Assembly: GCA_965656785.1 (NCBI GenBank)
Contig: CBFHLY010000017.1
Location: 10,459-74,458 of the forward strand
DNA from: JALQTD01 sp965656785
GTDB taxonomy: Bacteria > Bacteroidota > Bacteroidia > Flavobacteriales_D > Sanyastnellaceae
Direction of reading: 5' to 3'
Length of the DNA: 64,000 nucleotides
Of the stretch, positions 33,565 through 41,953 are shown piece by piece. How positions within the stretch are numbered: the stretch's first letter is position 1; each line of letters starts with the position of its first letter. The notes beneath the pieces are model-generated. The model was not told where the DNA came from. It worked only from the letters and a program-made list of their open reading frames with translations, and did no database searches. The position numbers and the translations under genes are program-made.

Positions 33565-34865
33565 CGAAACGCGGCTTTCGGCCGGGATGGGGCTATCGGG
33601 TGTTGGCAGCGTGCGCCTTTGCCGGTTTTCGAGCGGCTGCGCGGTGGGGACACGAACGCGCTCAGCGCTGGTGGACCATGCGCCGACCGGAGAACCTAAT
33701 GGAGCTTGCCCAAACCACGGAGCACCTGGAGTTCGGGGCGGCCTGGCGTTGGGTGCACTGCGCTTCGGTGGGCGAGTACGAGCAAGCCCGACCGGTCATT
33801 GACGCCCTCAAGGCCGCCAATGCGCGCGTGCCGATTTTGTTGACTTTTTTCAGTCCGTCATTGGGGGAGTCGCTGTTGAAGCAGCGGCCGGATTGGTGCG
33901 GTCCGATGGATCGGGTGATGGCGCTTCCGCCGGATCGCCCGCGGGACGTTCGGCGCTTCCTGGCGGCGTTGTCGGATGCGCAGGGTCGGCCCCGTGTGGC
34001 GTGGTGCGCCTTGGTGAAGTATGAGGTGTGGCCGGAACTGTTGTCGCAGTTGTCCCAGGCCCAGGTGCCCGCGCACCTCTTCGCAGCGCATGTGGTGGAA
34101 GGCGCCTTGCCGTTGAAGTGGTGGGCGCGAACGCCCCGTGCTGCTTGGAAGTCGCTTGCAAGCATCCGCGTCCAGGACGAGGCGTCGGTCGAGCGCTTGG
34201 GCCAAATCGGTCTTCGCGCCGAAGTCCTCGGCGACCCCCGCTTCGACCGCGTCCTCGCCATCGCCGATTCGGTCCCGGACCTTGCGGCCATCCGGAGCTG
34301 GATTGCCGGCCGCCCATGCGTGGTGGCTGGCAGCACTTGGCCCAGCGAAGAAGCCGCCCTTTCCGATTGGTGGCCCGGCCCGGAAGTGGCGCTCATCGTC
34401 GCACCGCACGAAGTGCATCCCGAACACCTCGACGCGGTCTCCCGCTCCTTCGCTGCCCGGGTTCACCGCTTCTCCGAACCCGGTCCCATTGCGGGCGAGG
34501 TGCTCCTCGTCGACGGCATCGGATGGCTCAGTCGGCTGTACGCCGTGGCGGACATTGCCGTGGTCGGAGGCGGGTTTGGCAAGGGCATCCACAACGTCCT
34601 CGAACCCGCGGCCCACGGTGTCCCCATCCTCGTCGGCCCCCAAACCCATCGCTTCCGCGAAGCCCAGGCCCTCGAAGCCGCCGGCGCCCTGCAACGCCTG
34701 GAAACTCCCCGCGAGCTCGGTCCGGCCCTCAACGCGTGGCTGGCTGACGCACCGGCTCGGCTCAGGGCCGCTGCCGCAGCGCGCGCTTACGCCGAATCCG
34801 GCCGCGGCGCCGCCCGTCGAATCGCGGCCGCCTTGGAGGGCGGGGGTTCAACCGAAAAGTTCTAA
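33555..34865 (+). CDS. waaA: 3-deoxy-D-manno-octulosonic acid transferase
   Basis: This 436-residue Kdo transferase adds Kdo to lipid A in LPS biosynthesis. The GT-B signatures are visible: HCASVGEYEQARPVIDAL (N-terminal, with the catalytic Glu), PILLTFFSPSLGESLL, and the C-terminal AVVGGGFGKGIHNVLEPAAHGVP. The TTG at 33555 gives the expected N-terminal membrane-associated helix and overlaps the outer-membrane protein by 10 bases; no in-frame ATG before residue 37 would keep it. tRNA-Leu follows 21 bases later. Confidence 0.9.
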   Translation: MELTKRGFRPGWGYRVLAACAFAGFRAAARWGHERAQRWWTMRRPENLMELAQTTEHLEFGAAWRWVHCASVGEYEQARPVIDALKAANARVPILLTFFSPSLGESLLKQRPDWCGPMDRVMALPPDRPRDVRRFLAALSDAQGRPRVAWCALVKYEVWPELLSQLSQAQVPAHLFAAHVVEGALPLKWWARTPRAAWKSLASIRVQDEASVERLGQIGLRAEVLGDPRFDRVLAIADSVPDLAAIRSWIAGRPCVVAGSTWPSEEAALSDWWPGPEVALIVAPHEVHPEHLDAVSRSFAARVHRFSEPGPIAGEVLLVDGIGWLSRLYAVADIAVVGGGFGKGIHNVLEPAAHGVPILVGPQTHRFREAQALEAAGALQRLETPRELGPALNAWLADAPARLRAAAAARAYAESGRGAARRIAAALEGGGSTEKF

Positions 34866-34886
34866 ATTGCCGGCCGGTTCCGACCT

Positions 34887-34971
34887 GCCCGGATGGTGGA
34901 ATTGGTAGACACGACAGACTTAAAATCTGTTGGCCCGAAGGGCCGTGCGGGTTCAAGTCCCGCTCCGGGTA
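34887..34971 (+). tRNA. tRNA-Leu(TAA)
   Basis: 85 bases fold as a class II tRNA with a long variable arm. The anticodon loop is CTTAAAA with anticodon TAA. The acceptor stem pairs GCCCGGA with TCCGGGT, and the T-loop GTTCAAGTC is canonical. CCA is not encoded. Confidence 0.95.
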
Positions 34972-34975
34972 CTGG

Positions 34976-35008
34976 AAGGAGGGTTCTGTGAAGGACTCTC
35001 CTTTTTTT
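34976..35008 (+). terminator. Intrinsic terminator after tRNA-Leu
   Basis: AGGAG pairs with CTCCT and the adjacent GTTC with GGAC across a small internal bulge, followed by seven T residues. It lies 5 bases after the tRNA. Confidence 0.8.
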
Positions 35009-35120
35009 ATTCGGGGTGGATGGAGTTGGTGGGGCAAGGTGACATCAACGGCCTTTGGTCGAAGGAGCAGTGGGCAGGGGGTTGGCTTCGAAATGGAAGG
35101 TTTGATTTATCTTTTTCGTT

Positions 35121-35291
35121 ATGAAAACATTGAGGGTTGTGATCGCGCTGTTCATGGCGCTGACGATGTTGAAGAGTTGCGGTCAGTTGATGGAGGCAGA
35201 ACCTGCTTCGGGATGGATGTATCCGCTGATTACCCTGGGATTCTTGCTCCTTCCTTTTTGGATTATTCGAAGGGCACTGAAGAAAAAATGA
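35121..35291 (+). CDS. Small lipoprotein/TM protein, 56 residues
   Basis: This 56-residue frame has an SPII-like signal (MKTLRVVIALFMALTMLKSC, lipobox LKSC) followed by a short spacer and one TM helix (MYPLITLGFLLLPFWII) and ends with a basic tail (RRALKKK). It is preceded by an AT-rich leader with TTTG and a TATCTTTT-like -7 box. I think it is real from the signal, the helix and the promoter, but the product has no name I recognise. From 35292 to 35518 I see no gene. Confidence 0.55.
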   Translation: MKTLRVVIALFMALTMLKSCGQLMEAEPASGWMYPLITLGFLLLPFWIIRRALKKK

Positions 35292-35518
35292 CCCGGTTGC
35301 TCGTCCGGCGTTGGCCGTGGGTTCGGCAAAGGTGTTTTCGTGTTCGCTCAGTGTTCGCAGCGAGTGGCGACTGCATGAGCGACAACCATGCAGAGGGATT
35401 TCCGTCACGGGTTTTTGGGGCCACGACATGAAACGAGCATTCCTTCGGAATTCAGCCTGGGCCATGCCGGACGCTTGAACCCGTCCAGCTTCAAGCGAAA
35501 GACTTTACTCAATAGGAA

Positions 35519-36058
35519 TCACCACAGGTCCGCTGAGTCCAGCTCGGGCACGCATGTTGAAGGGCCGGGCACGTGAAGCCGGGTGATGCCGTCGAGGGAT
35601 AGGGCGATCCAGCCTTGCGGCATGGAGAGGGGATGCGGGGCCGCGAGGTCCGAAACGGTGATGGGGTGGTAGCCGGTCTTGGAGTAGAATGCCGGGTCGC
35701 CGTAGGTGACGGCGAGCTGAACTCCGCGTTGGCGGAGGTCGTGGTGGGCGAAGTGAATCAGGTTTTGGCCGATGCCTTTGCCTTGAAAGTCAGGGTGAAT
35801 CGCCATCGGAGACAGCAGGAAAACCAGCGCATCCGACTCCCTGAAATGCAGCCGCGAGAAGAACAGGCAGCCGATGAGCGCGGCGCCATCGAACGCCCCA
35901 AACCCCAGCAAATCTGTCCGCGGGAAGCGCTCGAAATAGCGCGCAACGAGCCCACTCACCGCGCGCGCCTCTGCTTCGCCTTCGGACTGATGGAAGGTGT
36001 TGAGAACGAGTTGAATGGCGGCTTCGCCATCTGCGGCGGTGAGGGGTCGGTGGTGCAT
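35519..36058 (-). CDS. GNAT-family N-acetyltransferase
   Basis: This 179-residue protein has the acetyl-CoA loop HPDFQGKGIGQNLI (Q/R-x-x-G-x-G/A) and the YSKTGYHP strand of GNAT enzymes that resemble the predicted YhbS-type N-acetyltransferases. The substrate is unknown. I chose Met38 of the frame (36058) because the protein MHHRPLTAADGEAA is the usual beginning. A terminator lies just upstream, so it must have its own promoter or depend on read-through. Confidence 0.85.
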   Translation of the reverse strand: MHHRPLTAADGEAAIQLVLNTFHQSEGEAEARAVSGLVARYFERFPRTDLLGFGAFDGAALIGCLFFSRLHFRESDALVFLLSPMAIHPDFQGKGIGQNLIHFAHHDLRQRGVQLAVTYGDPAFYSKTGYHPITVSDLAAPHPLSMPQGWIALSLDGITRLHVPGPSTCVPELDSADLW

Positions 36059-36060
36059 GT

Positions 36061-36095
36061 AAAAAGGAAAGCCCCCGGCGCCAGCCGTCGGGGGC
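36061..36095 (-). terminator. Intrinsic terminator of the cyclophilin gene
   Basis: On the minus strand GCCCCCG and CGGGGGC form the stem with an 11-base loop, followed by TTTCC and TTTTT. It lies 10 bases after the cyclophilin stop codon. Confidence 0.8.
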
Positions 36096-36104
36096 GCAAT
36101 GGAT

Positions 36105-36533
36105 TCAGTCGACGATTTCCACCCGGAAGGTGTCGCCTTGCTTGATTTGATCGATTTGGTCCAAACCATCTACCACCTTGCCGAAGCACGTGTGGTTGCC
36201 GTCCAAATGCGCGGTGGATTCCCGGCTGTGAACGATGAAGAACTGGCTGCCGCCGGTGTTGCGACCGGCATGGGCCATGCTCAACACGCCTTTGTCGTGG
36301 TACTGGTTGCCGCCGCTCAATTCGCAGTCGATCTGGTAGCCGGGACCGCCGTTTCCGATGCCATTGGGGCAGCCGCCTTGGGCCACAAATCCTGGAATGA
36401 CACGGTGAAACTTCAGCCCCTCGTAAAACCCGTCTTTTGCGAGCTTCACGAAGTTCGCAACGGTGTTGGGGGCATCTTGGTCGAAGAATTCCACGGTCAT
36501 GGTGCCGTGGTCTGTGATGATTTTGCCTTGCAT
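36105..36533 (-). CDS. Cyclophilin-type peptidyl-prolyl isomerase
   Basis: This 142-residue cytoplasmic cyclophilin isomerises proline peptide bonds. The catalytic region FHRVIPGFVAQGG includes the Arg/Phe active-site pattern, and GGSQFFIVHS and GNHTCFGKVVDG complete the family pattern. No signal peptide, so cytoplasmic PpiB type. Start at 36533 is the normal MQGKIITDHG. Confidence 0.93.
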   Translation of the reverse strand: MQGKIITDHGTMTVEFFDQDAPNTVANFVKLAKDGFYEGLKFHRVIPGFVAQGGCPNGIGNGGPGYQIDCELSGGNQYHDKGVLSMAHAGRNTGGSQFFIVHSRESTAHLDGNHTCFGKVVDGLDQIDQIKQGDTFRVEIVD

Positions 36534-36571
36534 GGGACAAAATTACGAACCGGCCCATTCGGGTTGCAACG

Positions 36572-36604
36572 AAAAAAGCCCTCCGGAATTCCGGAGGGCT
36601 TTTC
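36572..36604. terminator. Bidirectional terminator between tRNA-Gly and the cyclophilin gene
   Basis: A perfect palindrome, AGCCCTCCG-GAATTC-CGGAGGGCT, is flanked by A and T tracts. It lies downstream of tRNA-Gly and can stop transcription in both directions. Confidence 0.9.
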
Positions 36605-36608
36605 GATG

Positions 36609-36681
36609 AGCGAGAAACGAGACTCGAACTCGCGACCCCAACCTTGGCAAGGTTGTGCTCTACCAACTGAGCTATTCTCGC
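36609..36681 (-). tRNA. tRNA-Gly(GCC)
   Basis: 73 bases on the minus strand fold into a standard cloverleaf with anticodon GCC in the loop TTGCCAA. The acceptor stem pairs GCGAGAA with TTCTCGC, the discriminator base is T, and CCA is not encoded. Confidence 0.95.
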
Positions 36682-36804
36682 ATGGCGTACAGCGCGTTTG
36701 CTGAGCGGGAGCAAATTTACGGCGAAGATTCTGTTGCGCAAGGCCTCGGGGTGAAAATTTTTCTAGCGCTGAACCAAGCCGCTGATTTTCATGAAATTTG
36801 TGCC

Positions 36805-37422
36805 ATGAATTATTTGGCGCATGCGGTGTTGGGTGGGGTGGAGCCGGAAGTGGCCTTGGGGAATTTCATCGCGGATGCGGTGAAGGGGAGGGATTTGGGT
36901 GCGTGGAGTCCGGAGGTGGCAGCGGGCATTCGGTTGCACCGCGCCATCGATTCGTTTGCGGACGACCACGTGGCTTCGCGGGCCTCGCGGGCGTTGCTCA
37001 GGCCGAAGTTGGGCAAGATGGCGGGGGTGGGGTTGGATTTGCTGCACGACCATTTTTTGGCCCGCGCGTTCGATGAGTTTGCGTCGTTTCCGGGGGGATT
37101 GGAGGCATTCGCGGGGAGGGTGGAGGAGGTTTTGGCGGACCAAATCGCAGCCATGCCGGCACGCAGTGCCCGGTTTTTTGAAGCGCTCCGGACGAACCGT
37201 TGGCTCACGGGCTACGCGGACCCGGTGGTCATGCGGGGCGTGTGCCATGCGATGGACCGGAGGATTCCGTGGGCTTCGGATTTGGGGGCGACCTTGGACG
37301 TTTTGGGCGATCCGGGGATGGAGCGCGAGCTGCTGGCGCAGTTCGCGTCCATGTGGCACGACCTGCACGGGCACGTCGAGCCGCTAGCAGGACGTTCGTG
37401 GGCTCGCGCACCCCGCTTGTGA
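36805..37422 (+). CDS. Acyl carrier protein phosphodiesterase (AcpH-like)
   Basis: This 205-residue DUF479 enzyme removes the 4'-phosphopantetheine arm from acyl carrier protein. The start MNYLAHAVLG, the metal-binding DAVKGRD and RLHRAIDSFADDH, and the DLLHDHFLA segment are family features. I chose the ATG at 36805; the frame is open 150 bases further upstream through the tRNA-Gly. A weak TTTG box (TGAAATTTG) ends 4 bases before the ATG. Confidence 0.88.
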   Translation: MNYLAHAVLGGVEPEVALGNFIADAVKGRDLGAWSPEVAAGIRLHRAIDSFADDHVASRASRALLRPKLGKMAGVGLDLLHDHFLARAFDEFASFPGGLEAFAGRVEEVLADQIAAMPARSARFFEALRTNRWLTGYADPVVMRGVCHAMDRRIPWASDLGATLDVLGDPGMERELLAQFASMWHDLHGHVEPLAGRSWARAPRL

Positions 37423-37452
37423 ATTTGTGGCCTCGGGTTCCCGGTGCGTGCG

Positions 37453-37460
37453 TACCTTTG
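37453..37460 (+). promoter_or_regulatory. -7 box of the DUF4290 gene, 4 bases before the start codon
   Basis: TACCTTTG fits TAnnTTTG exactly and ends 4 bases before the ATG at 37465, so the transcript may be leaderless or have only a few bases of leader. Confidence 0.6.
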
Positions 37461-37464
37461 GCCC

Positions 37465-38085
37465 ATGTCGGAATTGACCTACAACAGCGTGCGGGAAGAC
37501 TTGGTCATCCCAGAATACGGCCGGGCCATCCACCAAATGGTTGCTCACGCCCAGTCGATTGCAGACCGGGAGGAACGCACTCAATGCGCCAAGGCCATTG
37601 TCAGCGTGATGGCGTCCGTGGTGCCGCCCGAAACGGCCGGTGGCGAAGACAAGGAGAAGAAACTGTGGGCTCAATTGATGGTCATGGCGAACCACCAGCT
37701 CGACGTGGATTTGCCATTCGAACTGCCCGATCCGGCTGACCGGAGTGCTGCCCCTGGTCGGCTGAATTATCCCAGCGCGACCTCGCGCCTCGGACATTAC
37801 GGTGGGTTGGTTCGTCAGCTCATTGAGCGGGCAAAGGGCTATGATGAAGGGGAAGAAAAGCAGGCGCTCATCGTGACCATTGCGAACACCATGAAGCGGC
37901 ATTTCTTGACGTGGAACCGCAGCACCGTGGAGAACGCGTTCATTGCGGCTCAATTGAAAGAACTGTCGGAAGGCGCGCTCATCTTGCCCGAGGACGCGCA
38001 ATTGGTCAGTTCGGCCGAGGTGCTCAAAAACAAGCGCAAAACCAGCGATGCCGTTGACCGGTATCGGGGGAAGAAAAAGCGTTGA
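37465..38085 (+). CDS. DUF4290 protein
   Basis: This 206-residue cytoplasmic protein belongs to the Bacteroidota family DUF4290. It has IPEYGRAIHQMVAHA near the N-terminus and RHFLTWNRSTVENAF in the C-terminal half. The family function is unknown. A terminator at 38114 separates it from murA. Confidence 0.92.
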   Translation: MSELTYNSVREDLVIPEYGRAIHQMVAHAQSIADREERTQCAKAIVSVMASVVPPETAGGEDKEKKLWAQLMVMANHQLDVDLPFELPDPADRSAAPGRLNYPSATSRLGHYGGLVRQLIERAKGYDEGEEKQALIVTIANTMKRHFLTWNRSTVENAFIAAQLKELSEGALILPEDAQLVSSAEVLKNKRKTSDAVDRYRGKKKR

Positions 38086-38113
38086 CCTTCCGCACCACAA
38101 TGTGCATAAGTTT

Positions 38114-38144
38114 CAGAAAAGCAGCCCATCGAGCTGCTTTTCTG
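38114..38144 (+). terminator. Intrinsic terminator after the DUF4290 gene
   Basis: CAGAAAAGCAGC and GCTGCTTTTCTG form a 12-base-pair stem with a seven-base loop. The T-run is inside the 3' arm, so the terminator is of the A/T-in-stem type. Confidence 0.75.
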
Positions 38145-38219
38145 CGTTTTCTTGGCGATGATTTGCGGGGGCGTTCAATGGCCTCGCCTCTGTGAATCAC
38201 CCTTCCTAAACCCCCATTC

Positions 38220-39530
38220 ATGTCGAGTTTCATCATTCAAGGAGGCCATGCGCTGCGTGGCGAGATCACCCCACAAGGCGCGAAGAACGAGGCGCTTCAA
38301 ATCCTCTGCGCCGTGCTGCTGACCGATGAGCCGGTGACCATCAGCAACTTGCCGGACATCGTGGACGTGAATAAACTCATCGACCTGCTGGCTTCGATGG
38401 GGGTTAAGACGCAGCGCAAGGGGGCAGGCACGTGGGTGTTCCAAGCGGACGATGTGAACTTGGAGTACTTCAATACCGAAGATTTTCGGGCCAAAGGCGG
38501 CTCCCTTCGCGGTTCCATCATGATCCTCGGGCCCATGCTCGGCCGATTTGGGGTCGGCGCCATCCCGCGTCCGGGAGGAGATAAAATCGGTCGGCGCCGC
38601 CTCGATACGCATTTCATCGGGTTCGAGGCCCTCGGAGCCACTTTCACGTACGAGGCGAAGAGCGGATTCTTTGCGGCGTCTGCGGCCGATGGGCTGCAAG
38701 GAACGACCATGCTCTTGGACGAGGCGTCGGTGACGGGCACGGCGAATTTGGTCATGGCCGCTGCCTTGGCCGAAGGCACCACCACCATTTACAATGCGGC
38801 GTGCGAGCCCTACCTCCAACAGCTCTGCTCCATGATCAACCGCATGGGCGGCAACATCGAAGGCGTGGGGTCGAACTTGCTCACCATCCACGGCGTTGAG
38901 CGCCTCGGCGGCACCGATCACCGGTGCTTGCCGGACATGATCGAAATCGGTTCGTTCATCGGCATGGCGGCGATGACCCAAGGCGAGGTGACCATCAAGG
39001 ACGTGGGGTACGAGCACCTCGGCGTGATTCCCCGCGTTTTTGAGCGCATGGGCATTGCCTTGGAGCGACGGGGCGACGACCTCTTCGTTCCGGCTCAAGA
39101 GATTTATGAAATCGACACGTTCATTGACGGGTCGATTTTGACGGTGAGCGACGCGCCTTGGCCGGGCTTTACGCCGGATTTGTTGTCCATCATTCTGGTG
39201 ACGGCGACGCAGGCGCGGGGCAGTGTTTTGGTGCACCAAAAAATGTTCGAAAGCCGACTCTTTTTCGTGGACAAGCTCATCGACATGGGCGCCCAAATCA
39301 TCTTGTGCGATCCGCACCGCGCCACCGTCATCGGCCTCGATCGCAAGAGCCCGCTGCGCGGAGTGACCATGACGAGTCCCGACATCCGTGCGGGCGTTTC
39401 CTTGCTCATCGCTGCCCTTTCGGCAGAAGGCCAAAGCGTCATCCACAACATCGGCCAAATCGACCGGGGTTACCAGCACATCGAACAGCGATTGAAGGCC
39501 TTGGGCGCGCACATCGAGCGTGTGGATTGA
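38220..39530 (+). CDS. murA: UDP-N-acetylglucosamine 1-carboxyvinyltransferase
   Basis: This 436-residue enzyme transfers enolpyruvate to UDP-GlcNAc in the first peptidoglycan step. Conserved are the substrate-binding GAKNEALQ (Lys and Asn) at the N-terminus, and LMDEASVTGTANLVMAA-like folds further on. In the active-site loop, PGGDKIGRRRLDTH has Asp where the usual fosfomycin-target Cys stands (PGGCAIG in other bacteria). This is typical for Bacteroidota and predicts intrinsic fosfomycin tolerance of the enzyme. The C-terminal catalytic Asp and Arg regions are present. Confidence 0.93.
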   Translation: MSSFIIQGGHALRGEITPQGAKNEALQILCAVLLTDEPVTISNLPDIVDVNKLIDLLASMGVKTQRKGAGTWVFQADDVNLEYFNTEDFRAKGGSLRGSIMILGPMLGRFGVGAIPRPGGDKIGRRRLDTHFIGFEALGATFTYEAKSGFFAASAADGLQGTTMLLDEASVTGTANLVMAAALAEGTTTIYNAACEPYLQQLCSMINRMGGNIEGVGSNLLTIHGVERLGGTDHRCLPDMIEIGSFIGMAAMTQGEVTIKDVGYEHLGVIPRVFERMGIALERRGDDLFVPAQEIYEIDTFIDGSILTVSDAPWPGFTPDLLSIILVTATQARGSVLVHQKMFESRLFFVDKLIDMGAQIILCDPHRATVIGLDRKSPLRGVTMTSPDIRAGVSLLIAALSAEGQSVIHNIGQIDRGYQHIEQRLKALGAHIERVD

Positions 39531-39556
39531 GGCGCATTTCGCCATAAATTAGGTGC

Positions 39557-40153
39557 ATGATGAATTGGAAAATTTGGGCCGTTGGGGCGGTCGTAGCAGG
39601 AGCCGCTTGGTGGGGCTTGGAGGTCGAATCGGAGGCAGGCGGTCCGCTGAATTCCCGCACGGTGGTGGCCGAAGCCCAAAAAGTAACCCGGTCAGGACGA
39701 GTGGGTACGAACATCGGGGATTTGGCTCCGGAGATTGCCATGCCCAATCCGAAGGGCAAGGAGATGAAGCTCAGTGACTTGAGGGGCAAGTTGGTGCTGG
39801 TGGACTTTTGGGCTTCCTGGTGTGGACCCTGCCGGCGCGAGAACCCGAACGTTGTGGCGGCCTACGACAAGTACGACAAGGCGAAGTTCCGCACCGCAAA
39901 GGGGTTCGAGGTGTTCAGCGTGAGCTTGGACAGCGACGCCGCGCGTTGGGAGGCTGCCATCGATCAAGACGGACTGGACTGGGAGTACCACGTATCCGAT
40001 TTGAATCGTTGGAACAGCGAAGCAGCCGCGCTCTATGGCGTTTCATCCATTCCAATGAGTTTCCTGATCGATGAAGAAGGCGTCATCATCGCAAAGAACT
40101 TGCGGGGAATGGAGCTGCATCGCCAGATCGATTTGCACGTCAAGAGCTTCTGA
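39557..40153 (+). CDS. TlpA/ResA-like thiol-disulfide oxidoreductase
   Basis: This 198-residue thioredoxin-fold protein is of the AhpC/TSA-Redoxin type. It has an N-terminal signal-anchor helix (WKIWAVGAVVAGAAWWGL) and the active-site motif FWASWCGPCRRENP with CGPC. It should act in the periplasm, reducing disulfides, for example for cytochrome c maturation or other partners. Met2 at 39560 is an alternative start. Confidence 0.88.
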   Translation: MMNWKIWAVGAVVAGAAWWGLEVESEAGGPLNSRTVVAEAQKVTRSGRVGTNIGDLAPEIAMPNPKGKEMKLSDLRGKLVLVDFWASWCGPCRRENPNVVAAYDKYDKAKFRTAKGFEVFSVSLDSDAARWEAAIDQDGLDWEYHVSDLNRWNSEAAALYGVSSIPMSFLIDEEGVIIAKNLRGMELHRQIDLHVKSF

Positions 40154-40267
40154 CGCCTTGACGCATTGAGTTGTAGAACGGGACTGACACCTGACAGGAT
40201 GTCGGTCTCTTTCGTTTGAAATCGCGTGTGGCAAGCCTTTTGCCATTTCGCGCACAAATCATTTGAC

Positions 40268-40837
40268 ATGAACGAGACGAACACGAACCCTGAGGTGGAG
40301 TTTCCAGAAACGGAGCCCCAAGCGCAGCAAGCAGCCCAAACAGAAGCGACGGCGGAATCCGTGGCGGAAGATCAGGTGGAGAACGAAGGGGATGCTGGCG
40401 AGTCGGAACCTCAGGAGGTTCCTGCAACCGATTGGGAAGACCGGTACTTGCGGTTGTACGCCGAGTTTGACAACTACCGCAAGCGCACGAACCGCGAGCG
40501 CCTAGCGATGATTGAGAGTGCAGGCCAAAACGTGCTCGAGAGTCTGTTGCCGGTGGTCGACGATTTTGAGCGGGGATTGAACGTTGAAACGGAGGACATC
40601 GAGGTGATCCGCGAGGGCCAACAATTGGTCTACACGAAGTTGACGCAAATCCTGCAGCACCAGGGCCTCCAAGCTATTGAAGTCCAAGTCGGCGACGATT
40701 TCGACACGGACCGGTGCGAAGCCGTGACCAACATCCCCCACCCAGAACTGAAAGGCAAGGTGGTCGATGTGATTGAGAAAGGATACGAACTCAAGGGGCG
40801 CGTCGTGCGTTTCGCAAAAGTCGTCGTCGGCGCGTAA
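40268..40837 (+). CDS. grpE: GrpE nucleotide exchange factor
   Basis: This 189-residue protein is the exchange factor for DnaK. It has an acidic N-terminal region (~residues 1-55), the long coiled-coil helix (DRYLRLYAEFDNYRKR), and a C-terminal beta domain ending KGYELKGRVVRFAKVVV. It directly precedes dnaJ by 3 bases. No CIRCE or other heat-shock element was seen upstream. Confidence 0.93.
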   Translation: MNETNTNPEVEFPETEPQAQQAAQTEATAESVAEDQVENEGDAGESEPQEVPATDWEDRYLRLYAEFDNYRKRTNRERLAMIESAGQNVLESLLPVVDDFERGLNVETEDIEVIREGQQLVYTKLTQILQHQGLQAIEVQVGDDFDTDRCEAVTNIPHPELKGKVVDVIEKGYELKGRVVRFAKVVVGA

Positions 40838-40840
40838 GGC

Positions 40841-41953
40841 ATGGCGAAGCGCGATTTTTACGAAGTACTCGGTGTCGATCGCAAAGCGAGCGACGCGGAA
40901 ATCAAGAAGGCGTATCGGAAGTTGGCCCTCAAGTACCACCCCGATAAGAACCCCGACGACAAGGATGCCGAGGAGCGGTTCAAGGAGGCGGCTGAGGCCT
41001 ACGAGGTGCTGAGCAATTCCCAGAAGCGCGCCCAGTACGACCGGTTCGGTCACGAAGGAATGCGCGGCGGCCCCGGCGGCCCCGGCGGATTCGGTGGCAT
41101 GAACATGGACGACATCTTCAGCCAGTTCGGCGACATTTTCGGCGGCGGATTTGGTGGAGGTGGCGGCGGCGGCGGTCGCCGACGGCGGATGAAAGGGTCG
41201 AACTTGCGGATCAAGGTCAAGTTGACCCTCGAAGAAATCGCGAATGGCGCGAAGAAGAAGGTCAAGGTCTTCAAGCAAGTCGAGGCGAAGGGGGCAGAAT
41301 ATGCGGAGTGTTCCACCTGCCACGGCACGGGCCAGGTTCGCCGGGTGACCAACACGATTTTGGGCCAAATGCAAACCGCCACCACCTGCAGCGCCTGCCA
41401 AGGCAGTGGTCAGCGCATCACGAAGCGGCCCTCGGGTTCCGACGAATGGGGCATGGTTCGCGAAGAGGCCGTGGTGGAAATCAACATCCCGGGAGGCGTC
41501 GAAGACGGCATGCAACTCTCCGTTCGCGGCGAAGGCAACAGCGCACCGATGGGCGGTGTTCCAGGCGATTTGCTCGTGGTCATCGAAGAAATCCCGCACG
41601 AACACCTCAAGCGCAACGGAAAGAACTTGCACTACGACCTGTACGTGAATTTCGCTGACGTGGCCCTCGGGGCCGATGCCGAAGTTCCGCTCATCTCAGG
41701 CCGTGCAAAAATCAAAATCGAGCCCGGCACCCAAAGCGGGAAGCTCGTTCGCCTGCGTGGCAAAGGACTGCCCGCAGTGGACAGCTACGGCAAAGGTGAT
41801 TTGCTGGTGAACATCAACGTTTGGACCCCCCAGAAACTCTCCGACGAAGAACGCAAATCGCTTGAAATCCTGCGCAAGTCCGCCAATTTCGAGCCTGAAG
41901 CCGAGCACAACGAACGCGGCTTCTTCGATAAAGTCCGCGATTTGTTTCAATGA
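40841..41953 (+). CDS. dnaJ: DnaJ co-chaperone with two zinc motifs
   Basis: This 370-residue J-domain protein has the HPDKNPDDK motif near residues 32-40 and a Gly/Phe-rich linker (GGGFGGGGGGGG). The zinc region has two CxxCxGxG motifs (CSTCHGTG and CSACQGSG) around VTNTILGQMQT, not four as in Escherichia coli. This two-motif form is the one I know from Bacteroidota DnaJ. The substrate-binding and C-terminal domains are normal. The gene overlaps the ABC ATPase gene downstream (ATGA). Confidence 0.93.
   Translation: MAKRDFYEVLGVDRKASDAEIKKAYRKLALKYHPDKNPDDKDAEERFKEAAEAYEVLSNSQKRAQYDRFGHEGMRGGPGGPGGFGGMNMDDIFSQFGDIFGGGFGGGGGGGGRRRRMKGSNLRIKVKLTLEEIANGAKKKVKVFKQVEAKGAEYAECSTCHGTGQVRRVTNTILGQMQTATTCSACQGSGQRITKRPSGSDEWGMVREEAVVEINIPGGVEDGMQLSVRGEGNSAPMGGVPGDLLVVIEEIPHEHLKRNGKNLHYDLYVNFADVALGADAEVPLISGRAKIKIEPGTQSGKLVRLRGKGLPAVDSYGKGDLLVNINVWTPQKLSDEERKSLEILRKSANFEPEAEHNERGFFDKVRDLFQ

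Noticed and set aside
34988..35465. Two larger overlapping open frames (one per strand) around the small lipoprotein gene
   Set aside because: Both lack signal, domain and codon pattern; one begins inside the tRNA-Leu terminator. The 56-residue frame at 35121 explains the region better.
41150..41190. GGN-rich tract that looks like a repeat
   Set aside because: It is the Gly/Phe-rich linker of DnaJ.
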